Shown here piece after piece: positions 15,626 through 24,028 of a DNA stretch of 31,545 nucleotides. Location of the stretch: NCBI GenBank assembly GCA_910577685.1, contig CAJTOH010000044.1, positions 1 to 31,545 on the forward strand, in the 5' to 3' direction. The stretch comes from an uncultured Dorea sp. GTDB taxonomy: Bacteria > Bacillota > Clostridia > Lachnospirales > Lachnospiraceae. Position 1 is the first letter of the stretch; each line of letters starts with the position of its first letter. The notes beneath the pieces were generated by a model. The model was not told the origin of the DNA and did not search any database. It saw only the letters and a program-made list of their open reading frames with translations. The position numbers and the translations under genes were made by a program.

Positions 15626-17062
15626 TTACTCGATCACAGTAATCCGCATGATGTTGCTTGCGCCGCCCCGCTCCGCGGTCACGTTCGCCGCCGGGATCCC
15701 TGCTGTCAACACCACGATATCGCCCGATTCTGCCATCTGCTTTGCGCAGACCAGATCAATTGCGCCGTTGCAGACGTCTTCCATAGAACTGAGGGGAATG
15801 GATTTCAGAGGAATGATTCCCCAGTAAAGCTGCATCCTGCGAAGGGCGGCCTCGTTCGGCGTCACTCCGATGATATCCATGCGCGGCTTGAACTTTGACA
15901 CCACCCTTGCGGTCACTCCGGACACCGTCGGCGTAATAATACATCTCGCCCTCAAATTATTCGCCGTCGTTACCGCTGCGTGGCACAGCGCGCTGGAGGT
16001 ACTCTTCATATGGTGCGCCTCCGTCTTCTTCATCATTACGTCATAATCCAGATGCTGTTCCGTATCCTTCACGATATGCACCATCATCCGCAGCGCTTCC
16101 AAAGGATACTTGCCCTGAGCCGTTTCGCCGGACAGCATCACCGCATCCGTCCCGTCGTAGACCGCATTGGCCACGTCCGTAACCTCCGCCCTGGTAGGCC
16201 GCGGATTGCGCATCATGGAATCCAGCATCTGGGTCGCGGTAATGACAGGCTTATAATTCTCGTTGCACTTCTGGATAATCATCTTCTGCAGGTAAGGAAC
16301 TTCCTCGGTAGGGATCTCCACGCCTAAGTCGCCCCGGGCAATCATAATCCCGTCGGCGCAACGAATGATTTCATCAATATTCTTGATTCCTTCCGCATTC
16401 TCAATCTTCGCAATAATCGGGATATTCGGCGCTTTACATTCTTTCAGGAAAGCCCGAATCTCAAAGATGCACTCCGCATTGCGCACAAAGGACGCCGCAA
16501 TAAAATCAATCTGCTGCTCCGCTCCAAAACGGATATCCTCCCGATCCTTCTCGGTAATCGCCGGAAGCCTTACCGGAACATTGGGAACATTGACCCCTTT
16601 CCGTTCGCCCAGCTCGCCTCCGTTCACAACCGTACAGACAATCTCCCTTCCATTCTTCGCCTTGACTTTTAGTCCGATCAGTCCATCGTCGATCAGAATG
16701 GTACTTCCAACTTGGACATCATCTGCAAGACCTTCATATGTAATCGATACCTTGCCGGCATCTCCCGCCAACTCTTCCGCCGTCAGAACGAAGGTGTCTC
16801 CCTCATTCAGCATAACCTTCTTCCCGTCCTTTAAGACGCCCGTCCGGATCTCCGGCCCCTTGGTGTCTAAAAGTATGGCAATCGGTTTCCCTTCTTCATC
16901 ACGGATCCTCTTCAATCTGTCCATCCGTGCCTTCTGTTCTTCATGGGTTCCATGGGAAAAGTTGAATCTGGCAATATCCATGCCTTTTTGGACCAGACTC
17001 CTCATCAGCTCGTCGTCATCCGTCCTCGGTCCAAGCGTACATATGATTTTTGTCTTCTTCAT
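15626..17062 (-). CDS. pyk: Pyruvate kinase
   Basis: A 478-residue glycolytic enzyme converting phosphoenolpyruvate and ADP to pyruvate and ATP in the cytoplasm. Key segments: KIICTLGPRT at the N-terminus, NFSHG (34-38, potassium and phosphate site), LLDTKGPEIRTG, IIAKIENAEGI with catalytic K219 and metal ligand E221, IARGDLGVEIP from 241, and VITATQMLDSM with the family signature. The length matches the E. coli PykF type; it lacks the extra C-terminal PEP-utilizer domain of Bacillus Pyk. AGGAGG lies 11 nt before the ATG. The 125-nt gap from the upstream rhomboid-like gene contains two palindromes and no clear promoter. Confidence 0.97.
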   Translation of the reverse strand: MKKTKIICTLGPRTDDDELMRSLVQKGMDIARFNFSHGTHEEQKARMDRLKRIRDEEGKPIAILLDTKGPEIRTGVLKDGKKVMLNEGDTFVLTAEELAGDAGKVSITYEGLADDVQVGSTILIDDGLIGLKVKAKNGREIVCTVVNGGELGERKGVNVPNVPVRLPAITEKDREDIRFGAEQQIDFIAASFVRNAECIFEIRAFLKECKAPNIPIIAKIENAEGIKNIDEIIRCADGIMIARGDLGVEIPTEEVPYLQKMIIQKCNENYKPVITATQMLDSMMRNPRPTRAEVTDVANAVYDGTDAVMLSGETAQGKYPLEALRMMVHIVKDTEQHLDYDVMMKKTEAHHMKSTSSALCHAAVTTANNLRARCIITPTVSGVTARVVSKFKPRMDIIGVTPNEAALRRMQLYWGIIPLKSIPLSSMEDVCNGAIDLVCAKQMAESGDIVVLTAGIPAANVTAERGGASNIMRITVIE

Positions 17063-17089
17063 CGTCTCGTCTTCCTCCTGCTATTTAAT

Positions 17090-17141
17090 TTGTTGCTGCC
17101 GCGACAACAAAACGGTTGCTGATCACTCCGCGACCAGTAAC
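17090..17141. repeat. Tandem palindromic elements in the pyk leader
   Basis: The unit at 17115-17141 begins GTTGCTGATCAC and ends GCGACCAGTAAC. It is 27 nt long and aligns base for base with the palindrome at 4779-4805, with five differences. Just before it, 17090-17110 has TTGTTG and CAACAA arms and looks like the same unit with its middle deleted; both are followed by an AAAACGG tail. Confidence 0.7.
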
Positions 17142-17187
17142 ACAAAACGGCCGCAGGAAAATCCATTCCAGCGCCGCGTCACAGTTG

Positions 17188-18063
17188 TCACTTGACATGT
17201 GTATGTGTGAACAGATGATCCTGACAGTATTCATAATTGCCGTTACATTTGGAACAATATCTGAACTCTAGGTCCGGATCATCCAGTTCAGTCCTCTTAC
17301 AGATCGCACACATATGCTTCGCGCCGTTGGCGTAATTCTGAGTCGGGCGCTGGGCCTTTCGTATATTCTGCTGAAATTCTTTTTTCCTTCTGCGCTGCTT
17401 AGGCGAAAAGCGTCTCATATTCCTTGATCCCAAAAAGAAAATCAAAAAATTCAGGAGGGACACCACAGATTCTAACGCCGCCGCTTTATAGTAGCCGCCC
17501 ACCAATATATTCCCTCCGTACGCCGGAAGGAAAGCCTGAATAATGGGGTAAATAAAATACAGCGCGTCAATCATCGCAAGGTATTTGACCTTGACAGGTA
17601 TCACAAAAAATACCAGGAACTGTACGTCCGGATACAGCGCGGCAAATGCAAAGAACAGGGACATGTTCAAATACCACACAGACATCGGAAGGTTCAGCCC
17701 CGTTATCACATACAGCAAAATCGCCGCGGCCACATGGAACAGCACGCCGGAAAAGAAATAGAGATTAAACCGGAACGTCCCCCACGCATGCTCTAACTGC
17801 CGGCCGATCATATAATACAGAGACAGCGCAAATACAATAAAAATCAGGCTGCTTGACGGAGGCTGGATAATAAACGTCGCAATTCTCCAGATCTGCCCTC
17901 TAAAGATCGCCTGCGCATCCAGACTGAGATACCGGTAATAAAATTCCGGATTCAATATATTTAGTACGAATCCCGCCGCATACAATATAATAATATAGTA
18001 CATGAGGTTGGGAACAGCGTATCTTCCAAACTTTCGCTCCAGCTTTGAAAGCCAATTTTCCAT
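17188..18063 (-). CDS. Rhomboid-fold membrane protein with C-terminal zinc finger
   Basis: A 291-residue integral membrane protein with about six helices between residues 18 and 212. GQIWRIATFIIQP and RQLEHAWGTFRFNLYFFSG match the L1-loop WR motif and the following helix of rhomboid/Derlin proteins. The GxSG catalytic motif is missing, so it is probably a non-proteolytic pseudo-rhomboid. After a basic stretch (215-240, with many Arg and Lys) comes a Cys/His-rich tail (C252, C255, C270, C273, C280, H283, H287) that should bind zinc and face the cytoplasm. AAGGAG lies 8-9 nt before the ATG. It has its own promoter and precedes pyk. Function unknown; binding or quality control of membrane proteins is a guess. 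Confidence 0.85.
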   Translation of the reverse strand: MENWLSKLERKFGRYAVPNLMYYIIILYAAGFVLNILNPEFYYRYLSLDAQAIFRGQIWRIATFIIQPPSSSLIFIVFALSLYYMIGRQLEHAWGTFRFNLYFFSGVLFHVAAAILLYVITGLNLPMSVWYLNMSLFFAFAALYPDVQFLVFFVIPVKVKYLAMIDALYFIYPIIQAFLPAYGGNILVGGYYKAAALESVVSLLNFLIFFLGSRNMRRFSPKQRRRKKEFQQNIRKAQRPTQNYANGAKHMCAICKRTELDDPDLEFRYCSKCNGNYEYCQDHLFTHTHVK

Positions 18064-18090
18064 AAGACAAACTCCTTATAATTTAATTAA

Positions 18091-18126
18091 AATGTTATCT
18101 GAACATTCTCTTAACATCACTGTTAA
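18091..18126. promoter_or_regulatory. Two perfect inverted repeats in the rhomboid-like gene leader
   Basis: AATGTT-N5-AACATT (18091-18107) and TTAACA-N4-TGTTAA (18111-18126) lie side by side between the -10 box and the start codon. Their position fits a pair of operator sites for a dimeric repressor, or leader hairpins. Confidence 0.45.
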
Positions 18127-18136
18127 TACTGTAGTA

Positions 18137-18165
18137 ATTCTACCGTTTATCACGCTGTTTGTCAA
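18137..18165 (-). promoter_or_regulatory. Sigma-A promoter for the rhomboid-like gene
   Basis: Perfect TTGACA (18160-18165), 17-bp spacer, TAGAAT (18137-18142) on the minus strand, divergent from the activase promoter. Confidence 0.8.
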
Positions 18166-18216
18166 TTCTGCTACGGAACTTTACAACTTTTTTAGATTTC
18201 TATAGCATTTTCTTAA

Positions 18217-18245
18217 TTGTTATTTTAAAAATTTTGTCGTATAAT
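18217..18245 (+). promoter_or_regulatory. Sigma-A promoter for the activase fusion gene
   Basis: TTGTTA (18217-18222), 17-bp spacer, perfect TATAAT (18240-18245). Confidence 0.8.
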
Positions 18246-18264
18246 GTTACAGGCTGTAAAAGAG

Positions 18265-18287
18265 ATCATGGACGCAGTGTCCATGAT
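18265..18287. promoter_or_regulatory. Palindrome in the activase leader
   Basis: ATCATGGAC and GTCCATGAT flank a 5-nt centre. It begins about 13 nt after the expected transcription start and ends 11 nt before the ribosome site, a good place for an operator or a translation-controlling hairpin. No T-run follows, so it is not a terminator. Confidence 0.55.
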
Positions 18288-18312
18288 AATTACGCCGCAA
18301 AGGAGTGTTATT

Positions 18313-21300
18313 ATGAGTAAAAACGAATTGTATACACTGGGCATTGACATCGGTTCAACCACTGTGAAAATCGCGATACTCGACAAGGATAACGATGTCG
18401 CCTTTTCCGATTATGAAAGGCATTATGCTAATATCCAGGAAACTCTGTCCGACCTTCTCGGGCGGGCAATCTATAAATTAGGGGGGATTTACGCCTCTCC
18501 GGTTATTACAGGGTCAGGCGGGCTGACCCTCGCCAAGCACTTAGACGTCCCCTTCGTCCAGGAAGTCATCGCCGTGTCCACTGCGCTGCAGGACTACGCC
18601 CCCCAGACGGACGTAGCCATCGAATTAGGCGGCGAGGACGCGAAGATCATTTATTTTGAGGGCGGAAACGTCGAACAGCGCATGAACGGAGTCTGCGCCG
18701 GAGGCACGGGTTCCTTCATTGATCAGATGGCGTCCCTTCTCCGGACGGACGCTTCCGGACTGAACGAATATGCGAAGAACTACCGTTCTCTCTACTCCAT
18801 TGCCGCAAGATGCGGGGTATTTGCCAAATCGGACATCCAGCCGCTGATCAACGACGGGGCCTCTAGGGAAGACCTTGCAGCCTCTATCTTTCAGGCGGTG
18901 GTAAACCAGACCATCAGCGGGCTTGCCTGCGGCAAACCGATCCGGGGCCATGTGGCTTTCTTAGGAGGTCCCCTCCATTTCCTTTCCGAATTGAAGGAAG
19001 CTTTCGTCCGGACACTGAAACTTGACGATAAACATACTATTGCACCGAACCATTCCCACCTGTTCGCGGCAATCGGTTCCGCCATGAATTCCAAAAAAGA
19101 CCGGCAGGTCTCCCTGCAGGAAATGCAGAAGCGTTTAGAGAGCCGGATTAAGATGGAATTCGAGGTCGACAGGATGGAACCGCTCTTTAACAGCGAGGCG
19201 GAATTCCATGCATTTGAGAAGCGCCACGCAAAACATCAAGTTCCGGTAAAAGATCTGGCGAGCTATACCGGCAAGGCGTTCCTTGGGATCGACGCAGGGT
19301 CTACCACTACGAAAGCCGCTTTGGTGGGCGACGACGGGACCCTTTTGTACTCCTTCTACCACAATAACGAGGGAGACCCATTAGGAACCACCATCACGGC
19401 GATTAAGGATATTTACGATAAGCTGCCCCAAGGGGTAGAGATTGCCCACTCCTGTTCCACCGGTTACGGGGAGGCCCTTATTAAGTCCGCCCTTCTTCTG
19501 GACGAAGGCGAAGTGGAGACGGTTTCCCACTATTACGCGGCTTCTTATTTTGAGCCGGAGGTGGACTGTATCCTGGACATCGGCGGACAGGATATGAAAT
19601 GCATTAAGATCAAGAACCAGACCGTTGACAACGTGCTTTTGAACGAAGCCTGTTCCTCGGGATGCGGTTCTTTCATCGAGACCTTCGCCAAATCGCTGAA
19701 CTACTCGGTGGAAGATTTTGCACACGAGGCGTTATTCGCCCATAATCCCATCGACCTCGGCACCCGCTGTACGGTATTCATGAACTCGAAGGTAAAACAG
19801 GCGCAAAAAGAAGGGGCGGAAGTTGCGGACATCTCTGCCGGACTTGCCTATTCCGTCATCAAAAATGCTCTGTTCAAAGTAATCAAGGTTTCCGATGCGT
19901 CCGAGCTTGGGAATCATATCGTCGTGCAGGGCGGAACCTTCTATAACAACGCCGTACTCAGAAGCTTCGAGAAGATCGCGGGCTGCGAGGCCATCCGTCC
20001 GGATATCGCCGGGATCATGGGGGCTTTCGGCGCCGCCCTGATCGCCCGTGAGCGGTATATGGACTGCCGGAGAACGACTATGCTTTCCATCAAAGAGATC
20101 GAGGCCCTCAGGTACTCTACCACCATGACGAAATGCAAGGGCTGTACCAATAACTGCCGCCTGACCGTCAACCATTTCAGCGGCGCAAGGAAGTTCATTA
20201 CGGGAAACCGCTGTGAACGGGGGCTTGGGAAAGAAATGTCCGGCAACAAACTGCCCAACCTTTTTGAATACAAGTTCCATCGGTATTTTGACTATAAGCC
20301 CTTGGAAGGGTACGATGCGCCGAGGGGCGTAATCGGTATCCCGCGGGTGCTGAACATATACGAGAACTATCCGTTCTGGTTTACATTTTTCCACACCCTC
20401 GGTTTTCAGGTGGTATTATCCCCCGCTTCGACCCGGAAGATCTATGAACTGGGGATCGAATCTATCCCCAGCGAGTCCGAATGTTATCCGGCGAAGCTGG
20501 CCCACGGGCATGTTCAGTGGCTGATCAACCAGGGGATACACAGGATCTTCTATCCCAGTATCCCTTATGAGCGGAATGAATTTCAGGAGGCGAACAATCA
20601 CTATAATTGTCCCATCGTCACCTCCTACCCGGAGAATATTAAGAACAACATCGACGCTATCATAAACGGCGAAGTGGACTTCATCCATCCTTTCCTGTCG
20701 CTGGAAAGCGAGGAGACGGTTTCTTATCGTCTGGTGGAAGAATTATCAGAAAAGTTCTCCATCCCGGCATCCGACATCCGTTCCGCCGTACATGCTGCGT
20801 GGACGGAGCTTTCGGCTTGCCGCGAGGATATGAAGCGGAAAGGCGAGGAAACCATCGAATACCTGAAACGCACCGGCAACCGGGGCATCGTCCTTGCCGG
20901 ACGGCCCTACCATATTGACCCGGAGGTAAACCACGGGATTCCGGAGCTTGTCAACTCCTACAATATCGCGGTGCTGACGGAGGATTCCGTTTCCCATCTG
21001 CATCCCGCCGGACATCCGTTAAACGTTATGGATCAGTGGATGTACCACTCCCGTCTGTATGCGGCGGCAAACTATGTAAAGACCACGGACAATCTGGATC
21101 TGATCCAGCTAAATTCCTTCGGATGCGGGCTGGACGCCGTGACCACCGACCAAGTGGCTTCGATCCTTAATGATTCCGGCAAGATCTACACCTCCCTGAA
21201 AATCGACGAGGTGAACAACTTAGGGGCCGCGAGGATCCGGGTCCGTTCCCTGCTCGCCGCCATCCGTGTACGGGAAAAACGGCAGGAAAAGCGGACCATC

Positions 21301-22557
21301 CAATCTTCCGCCGTCACAAAGGTTCCGTTTACCAAGGAAATGCGCAGAGACTATACCATTCTGTGTCCGCAGATGTCGCCCATTCATTTCGACCTGTTAG
21401 GGCCTGCTTTTGCGGCTTCCGGATACCGCATCGAGATCCTGCCTAACGACAATAAACAGGCGGTGGACGTGGGGCTTAAATACGTCAATAACGACGCGTG
21501 CTACCCTTCCCTGATGGTGGTGGGACAGATCATGGACGCCGTCCTGTCCGGCAAGTACGATACCGACAGGATCGCGGTCATCATAAGCCAGACCGGGGGC
21601 GGATGCCGTGCTTCCAACTATATCGGGTTTATCCGCAGGGCGCTGAAAAAAGCGGGATACGAACATATCCCGGTCATTTCCCTCAACTTAAGCGGTTTGG
21701 AGGGTAATCCGGGCTTTAAACTGACTCCCCTCCTTGTGCTGCGCAGCATGTACGCAATCGTCTTAGGAGATATTTTCATGAAATGCGTGTACCGCATCCG
21801 GCCCTACGAAGCCGTCAAAGGCTCCGCAGACGCCATGCATGAAAAATGGGGGAAAGCCTGCAAGGAATTCTTGTCCCAAAGATACCCTTCACGGCGCAGG
21901 TTCCGGAAGCTCTGCCAGGAGATCATCCGTGATTTCGACCAAAATATCGAACTTGTGGATGTCAAGAAACCGCGGGTGGGCGTGGTCGGGGAGATTCTGG
22001 TAAAATTCCTGCCGGCCGCCAACAACTATCTGGTGGAACTGTTGGAGAGCGAAGGCGCAGAGGCTGTGGTGCCGGATCTTCTGGATTTCCTGATGTATTG
22101 TTTCTATAACCAGAATTTCAAGGTATCCCATCTGGGCATGAAGAAATCCAAGGCCGCCGTCGGGAATCTCGGCATCAAGGCCCTTAAATGGTTCCGGTCG
22201 CCGGCAAGCAAGGCGTTCCGGGAAAGTAAGCATTTCGACGCTCCGGCGGATATTCATGAACTTGGGAAAATGGCGTCTGATTTCGTGTCTCTGGGAAATC
22301 AGACCGGGGAAGGATGGTTTTTGACCGGCGAGATGTTGGAACTGATACAAAACGGCGCACCGAATATTGTCTGTACGCAGCCGTTCGCATGCCTGCCGAA
22401 CCATGTAGTGGGGAAGGGCGTAATTAAAGAACTAAGAAGGCGGTATCCGGAATCGAATATCGTCGCCATTGACTTTGACCCCGGGGCAAGCGAGGTGAAC
22501 CAGTTGAACCGGATCAAGCTGATGCTTTCTACGGCGAATAAGAATATGGAGCCTTGA
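18313..22557 (+). CDS. Tandem acyl-CoA dehydratase activase / 2-hydroxyacyl-CoA dehydratase-like fusion
   Basis: A 1414-residue cytoplasmic protein. Two BadF/HgdC-type ASKHA ATPase domains come first: GIDIGSTTVKIAI (about 10) with CAGGTGSF and RCGVFAKSDI (C128, C167), and GIDAGSTTTKAAL (about 325) with EACSSGCGSF and RCTVFMNSKV (C447, C451, C486). In HgdC the equivalent cysteines hold a [4Fe-4S] cluster at the dimer interface, so one chain could form an intramolecular pseudo-dimer. A CKGCTNNC motif plus C634 opens the DUF2229 region (about 600-890). The C-terminal half resembles the dehydratase D component (CPQMSPIHFDLL, NNDACYP, SQTGGGCRASNY). AAGGAGTG precedes the ATG; 23 in-frame upstream codons fall in the promoter region. 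Family proteins this size are widespread in Clostridia, but their substrate is unknown. No HgdAB partners are nearby. Confidence 0.93.
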   Translation: MSKNELYTLGIDIGSTTVKIAILDKDNDVAFSDYERHYANIQETLSDLLGRAIYKLGGIYASPVITGSGGLTLAKHLDVPFVQEVIAVSTALQDYAPQTDVAIELGGEDAKIIYFEGGNVEQRMNGVCAGGTGSFIDQMASLLRTDASGLNEYAKNYRSLYSIAARCGVFAKSDIQPLINDGASREDLAASIFQAVVNQTISGLACGKPIRGHVAFLGGPLHFLSELKEAFVRTLKLDDKHTIAPNHSHLFAAIGSAMNSKKDRQVSLQEMQKRLESRIKMEFEVDRMEPLFNSEAEFHAFEKRHAKHQVPVKDLASYTGKAFLGIDAGSTTTKAALVGDDGTLLYSFYHNNEGDPLGTTITAIKDIYDKLPQGVEIAHSCSTGYGEALIKSALLLDEGEVETVSHYYAASYFEPEVDCILDIGGQDMKCIKIKNQTVDNVLLNEACSSGCGSFIETFAKSLNYSVEDFAHEALFAHNPIDLGTRCTVFMNSKVKQAQKEGAEVADISAGLAYSVIKNALFKVIKVSDASELGNHIVVQGGTFYNNAVLRSFEKIAGCEAIRPDIAGIMGAFGAALIARERYMDCRRTTMLSIKEIEALRYSTTMTKCKGCTNNCRLTVNHFSGARKFITGNRCERGLGKEMSGNKLPNLFEYKFHRYFDYKPLEGYDAPRGVIGIPRVLNIYENYPFWFTFFHTLGFQVVLSPASTRKIYELGIESIPSESECYPAKLAHGHVQWLINQGIHRIFYPSIPYERNEFQEANNHYNCPIVTSYPENIKNNIDAIINGEVDFIHPFLSLESEETVSYRLVEELSEKFSIPASDIRSAVHAAWTELSACREDMKRKGEETIEYLKRTGNRGIVLAGRPYHIDPEVNHGIPELVNSYNIAVLTEDSVSHLHPAGHPLNVMDQWMYHSRLYAAANYVKTTDNLDLIQLNSFGCGLDAVTTDQVASILNDSGKIYTSLKIDEVNNLGAARIRVRSLLAAIRVREKRQEKRTIQSSAVTKVPFTKEMRRDYTILCPQMSPIHFDLLGPAFAASGYRIEILPNDNKQAVDVGLKYVNNDACYPSLMVVGQIMDAVLSGKYDTDRIAVIISQTGGGCRASNYIGFIRRALKKAGYEHIPVISLNLSGLEGNPGFKLTPLLVLRSMYAIVLGDIFMKCVYRIRPYEAVKGSADAMHEKWGKACKEFLSQRYPSRRRFRKLCQEIIRDFDQNIELVDVKKPRVGVVGEILVKFLPAANNYLVELLESEGAEAVVPDLLDFLMYCFYNQNFKVSHLGMKKSKAAVGNLGIKALKWFRSPASKAFRESKHFDAPADIHELGKMASDFVSLGNQTGEGWFLTGEMLELIQNGAPNIVCTQPFACLPNHVVGKGVIKELRRRYPESNIVAIDFDPGASEVNQLNRIKLMLSTANKNMEP

Positions 22558-22580
22558 TTCTGCAATCAGGCGGTAATAGG

Positions 22581-22630
22581 GAAACAGCATGGCGTCCGGA
22601 AAAATCCGGAAAGGCCATGCTGTTTCTTTA
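22581..22630. terminator. Strong bidirectional terminator
   Basis: GAAACAGCATGGC (22581-22593) pairs with its complement at 22614-22626, with an inner CCGGA / TCCGG stem. It lies between the convergent activase and sensor-kinase genes. T-rich tails lie on both sides. Confidence 0.9.
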
Positions 22631-22636
22631 ATAATA

Positions 22637-24028
22637 TTAGTTTGTCAATATAAAAATCGTCACCCTTCCTCCCCGAGTCTCGGCATTTTCAATCTCCAGA
22701 CGCCCGCCCTGAGCCTTTGCAAACCTTTCGGCCGTATAAAGTCCTAGCCCATAATGAGCCTTGCTGCTCCGGCTTTGGTCGCCTTGATAGAACTGCTTGG
22801 AAGCATACTTTAAATCCTGCGGCGTAAACCCTTCCCCCTCGTCCTCGACAGTCACGGCAAGGTACCTCCTCCCATCCTCCGTCCTCATCTCCATGGAAAC
22901 CTCAATCCCGCCGTTTTCGGGGCTATAATCCATGGCGTTGCTAAAAACATTCTGAAACGAACGCAGGAGTTGGTTTTCATTGCACAAAATCTCTCCGCCA
23001 AGAGCCGTTCTTCGGAAATGAACCCGGATTTGCCCCGCTGACGCAAGAAGTCTGGCCTGTTCCTCAAATAAATCTGCAAGGCTGTCGCTTGGCCTTCCGG
23101 TCTTTTGCTCCTCCAACGTCCCTTCCCGCCCTTCTTTCGTCAATATCCCATTCAATATTGCAAGGTATTCTTCCATCATGGTCACGCTTTGGAGTATATC
23201 CTGGGCATACTCCCGCTCTTCCCCGGACAGGTTCCCCTCCCCCAGAAGCTCCGCATTGCCGCGTATAACCGTAAGGGGCGTCTTGATATCATGGGCAAGG
23301 GCCGCAATCTGCTCTTCCCTGCCCTTTTCCAGATTCCACTGCTGACAGAGGGACTCTCTGAGCGCCTCCTTCATCCGGTTCAGGGAATTTAAGACCTCCT
23401 CCACTTCCTTTATCTCCGAATGTTCTTCCTCAAATTCCAAATCCTGATTCCTGATCCTTGCCGTGGCCTCATTCAGGATGCCAAGTCTCTTCTTCATATA
23501 TTTTCCAAAATGCCGGGACACCAGAACCGTATGGATCAGAAACAGCGTCAGAAAGGCCAGAACCAGCAAAATATCCGGGTTCGGCAGATATTTTCCCAGA
23601 AATTCGTTCCGAAACCTCGCCGCAATCTTATACTTTGCGATACATACCTCCCCCGAATCCCGTATAAAAAACCGGTAATACTCTCCACTGCGGGCATAAA
23701 TACTGTTCCTCGTATAATAATCCCACGCCTGTTCCATTTCTTCCGAGGAAAACGTACCGTACTTCCAGTTCCCGTCCGATCGGTATACCCCGTATAGGCA
23801 TCCCTCCGGCAGCAAGTCCCCCGTAACCTTAGAAGCCCTTCTTATCTCTTCTGCAGATTCATTCAGCTTTGCCTCCATATGGTTTGCCGGCAGGATTTCT
23901 CCTGCCGCATACAATAGATACCAAATGAGGAAGATAGAAAATATGAAGAAAATTACGCCTGCCGTGTAGAAACATACGTATCTGAAAAAGACCGATGAAA
24001 TTGTTCTCTCCCTTTTCCCTACCTCCAT
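22637..24028 (-). CDS. Sensor histidine kinase of the lantibiotic-resistance module
   Basis: A 463-residue membrane histidine kinase. TM1 is at about 14-41 and TM2 at about 151-170, enclosing an extracellular sensor of about 110 residues. A HAMP-like linker follows. The H box is ALAHDIKTPLTVIRGN (phospho-His 246), the N box is NQLLRSFQNVFSNAMDYSP, and ATP-lid motifs are VEDEGEGF and HYGLGLYTAERF. The start MEVGKRER is preferred because GGGGGA lies 9 nt upstream; an ATG six codons earlier lacks such a site. It overlaps the regulator stop by 10 nt. Likely role: sense a cationic peptide and phosphorylate the adjacent regulator. Confidence 0.93.
   Translation of the reverse strand: MEVGKRERTISSVFFRYVCFYTAGVIFFIFSIFLIWYLLYAAGEILPANHMEAKLNESAEEIRRASKVTGDLLPEGCLYGVYRSDGNWKYGTFSSEEMEQAWDYYTRNSIYARSGEYYRFFIRDSGEVCIAKYKIAARFRNEFLGKYLPNPDILLVLAFLTLFLIHTVLVSRHFGKYMKKRLGILNEATARIRNQDLEFEEEHSEIKEVEEVLNSLNRMKEALRESLCQQWNLEKGREEQIAALAHDIKTPLTVIRGNAELLGEGNLSGEEREYAQDILQSVTMMEEYLAILNGILTKEGREGTLEEQKTGRPSDSLADLFEEQARLLASAGQIRVHFRRTALGGEILCNENQLLRSFQNVFSNAMDYSPENGGIEVSMEMRTEDGRRYLAVTVEDEGEGFTPQDLKYASKQFYQGDQSRSSKAHYGLGLYTAERFAKAQGGRLEIENAETRGGRVTIFILTN

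Noticed and set aside
16365..17195. Long open frame on the plus strand opposite pyk
   Set aside because: It is antisense to a well-supported enzyme, has no ribosome site, and its translation is a low-complexity Ser/Ile-rich shadow.
17188..18063. Active rhomboid protease
   Set aside because: No GxSG motif or partner His in the expected helices.
18111..18126. Rex (redox repressor) operator
   Set aside because: The half-site order TTAACA-N4-TGTTAA is the reverse of the TTGTTAA-N4-TTAACAA layout described for clostridial Rex.
19732..20394. A 220-codon minus-strand frame within the activase fusion gene
   Set aside because: A shadow of a strongly conserved gene; no start signal.
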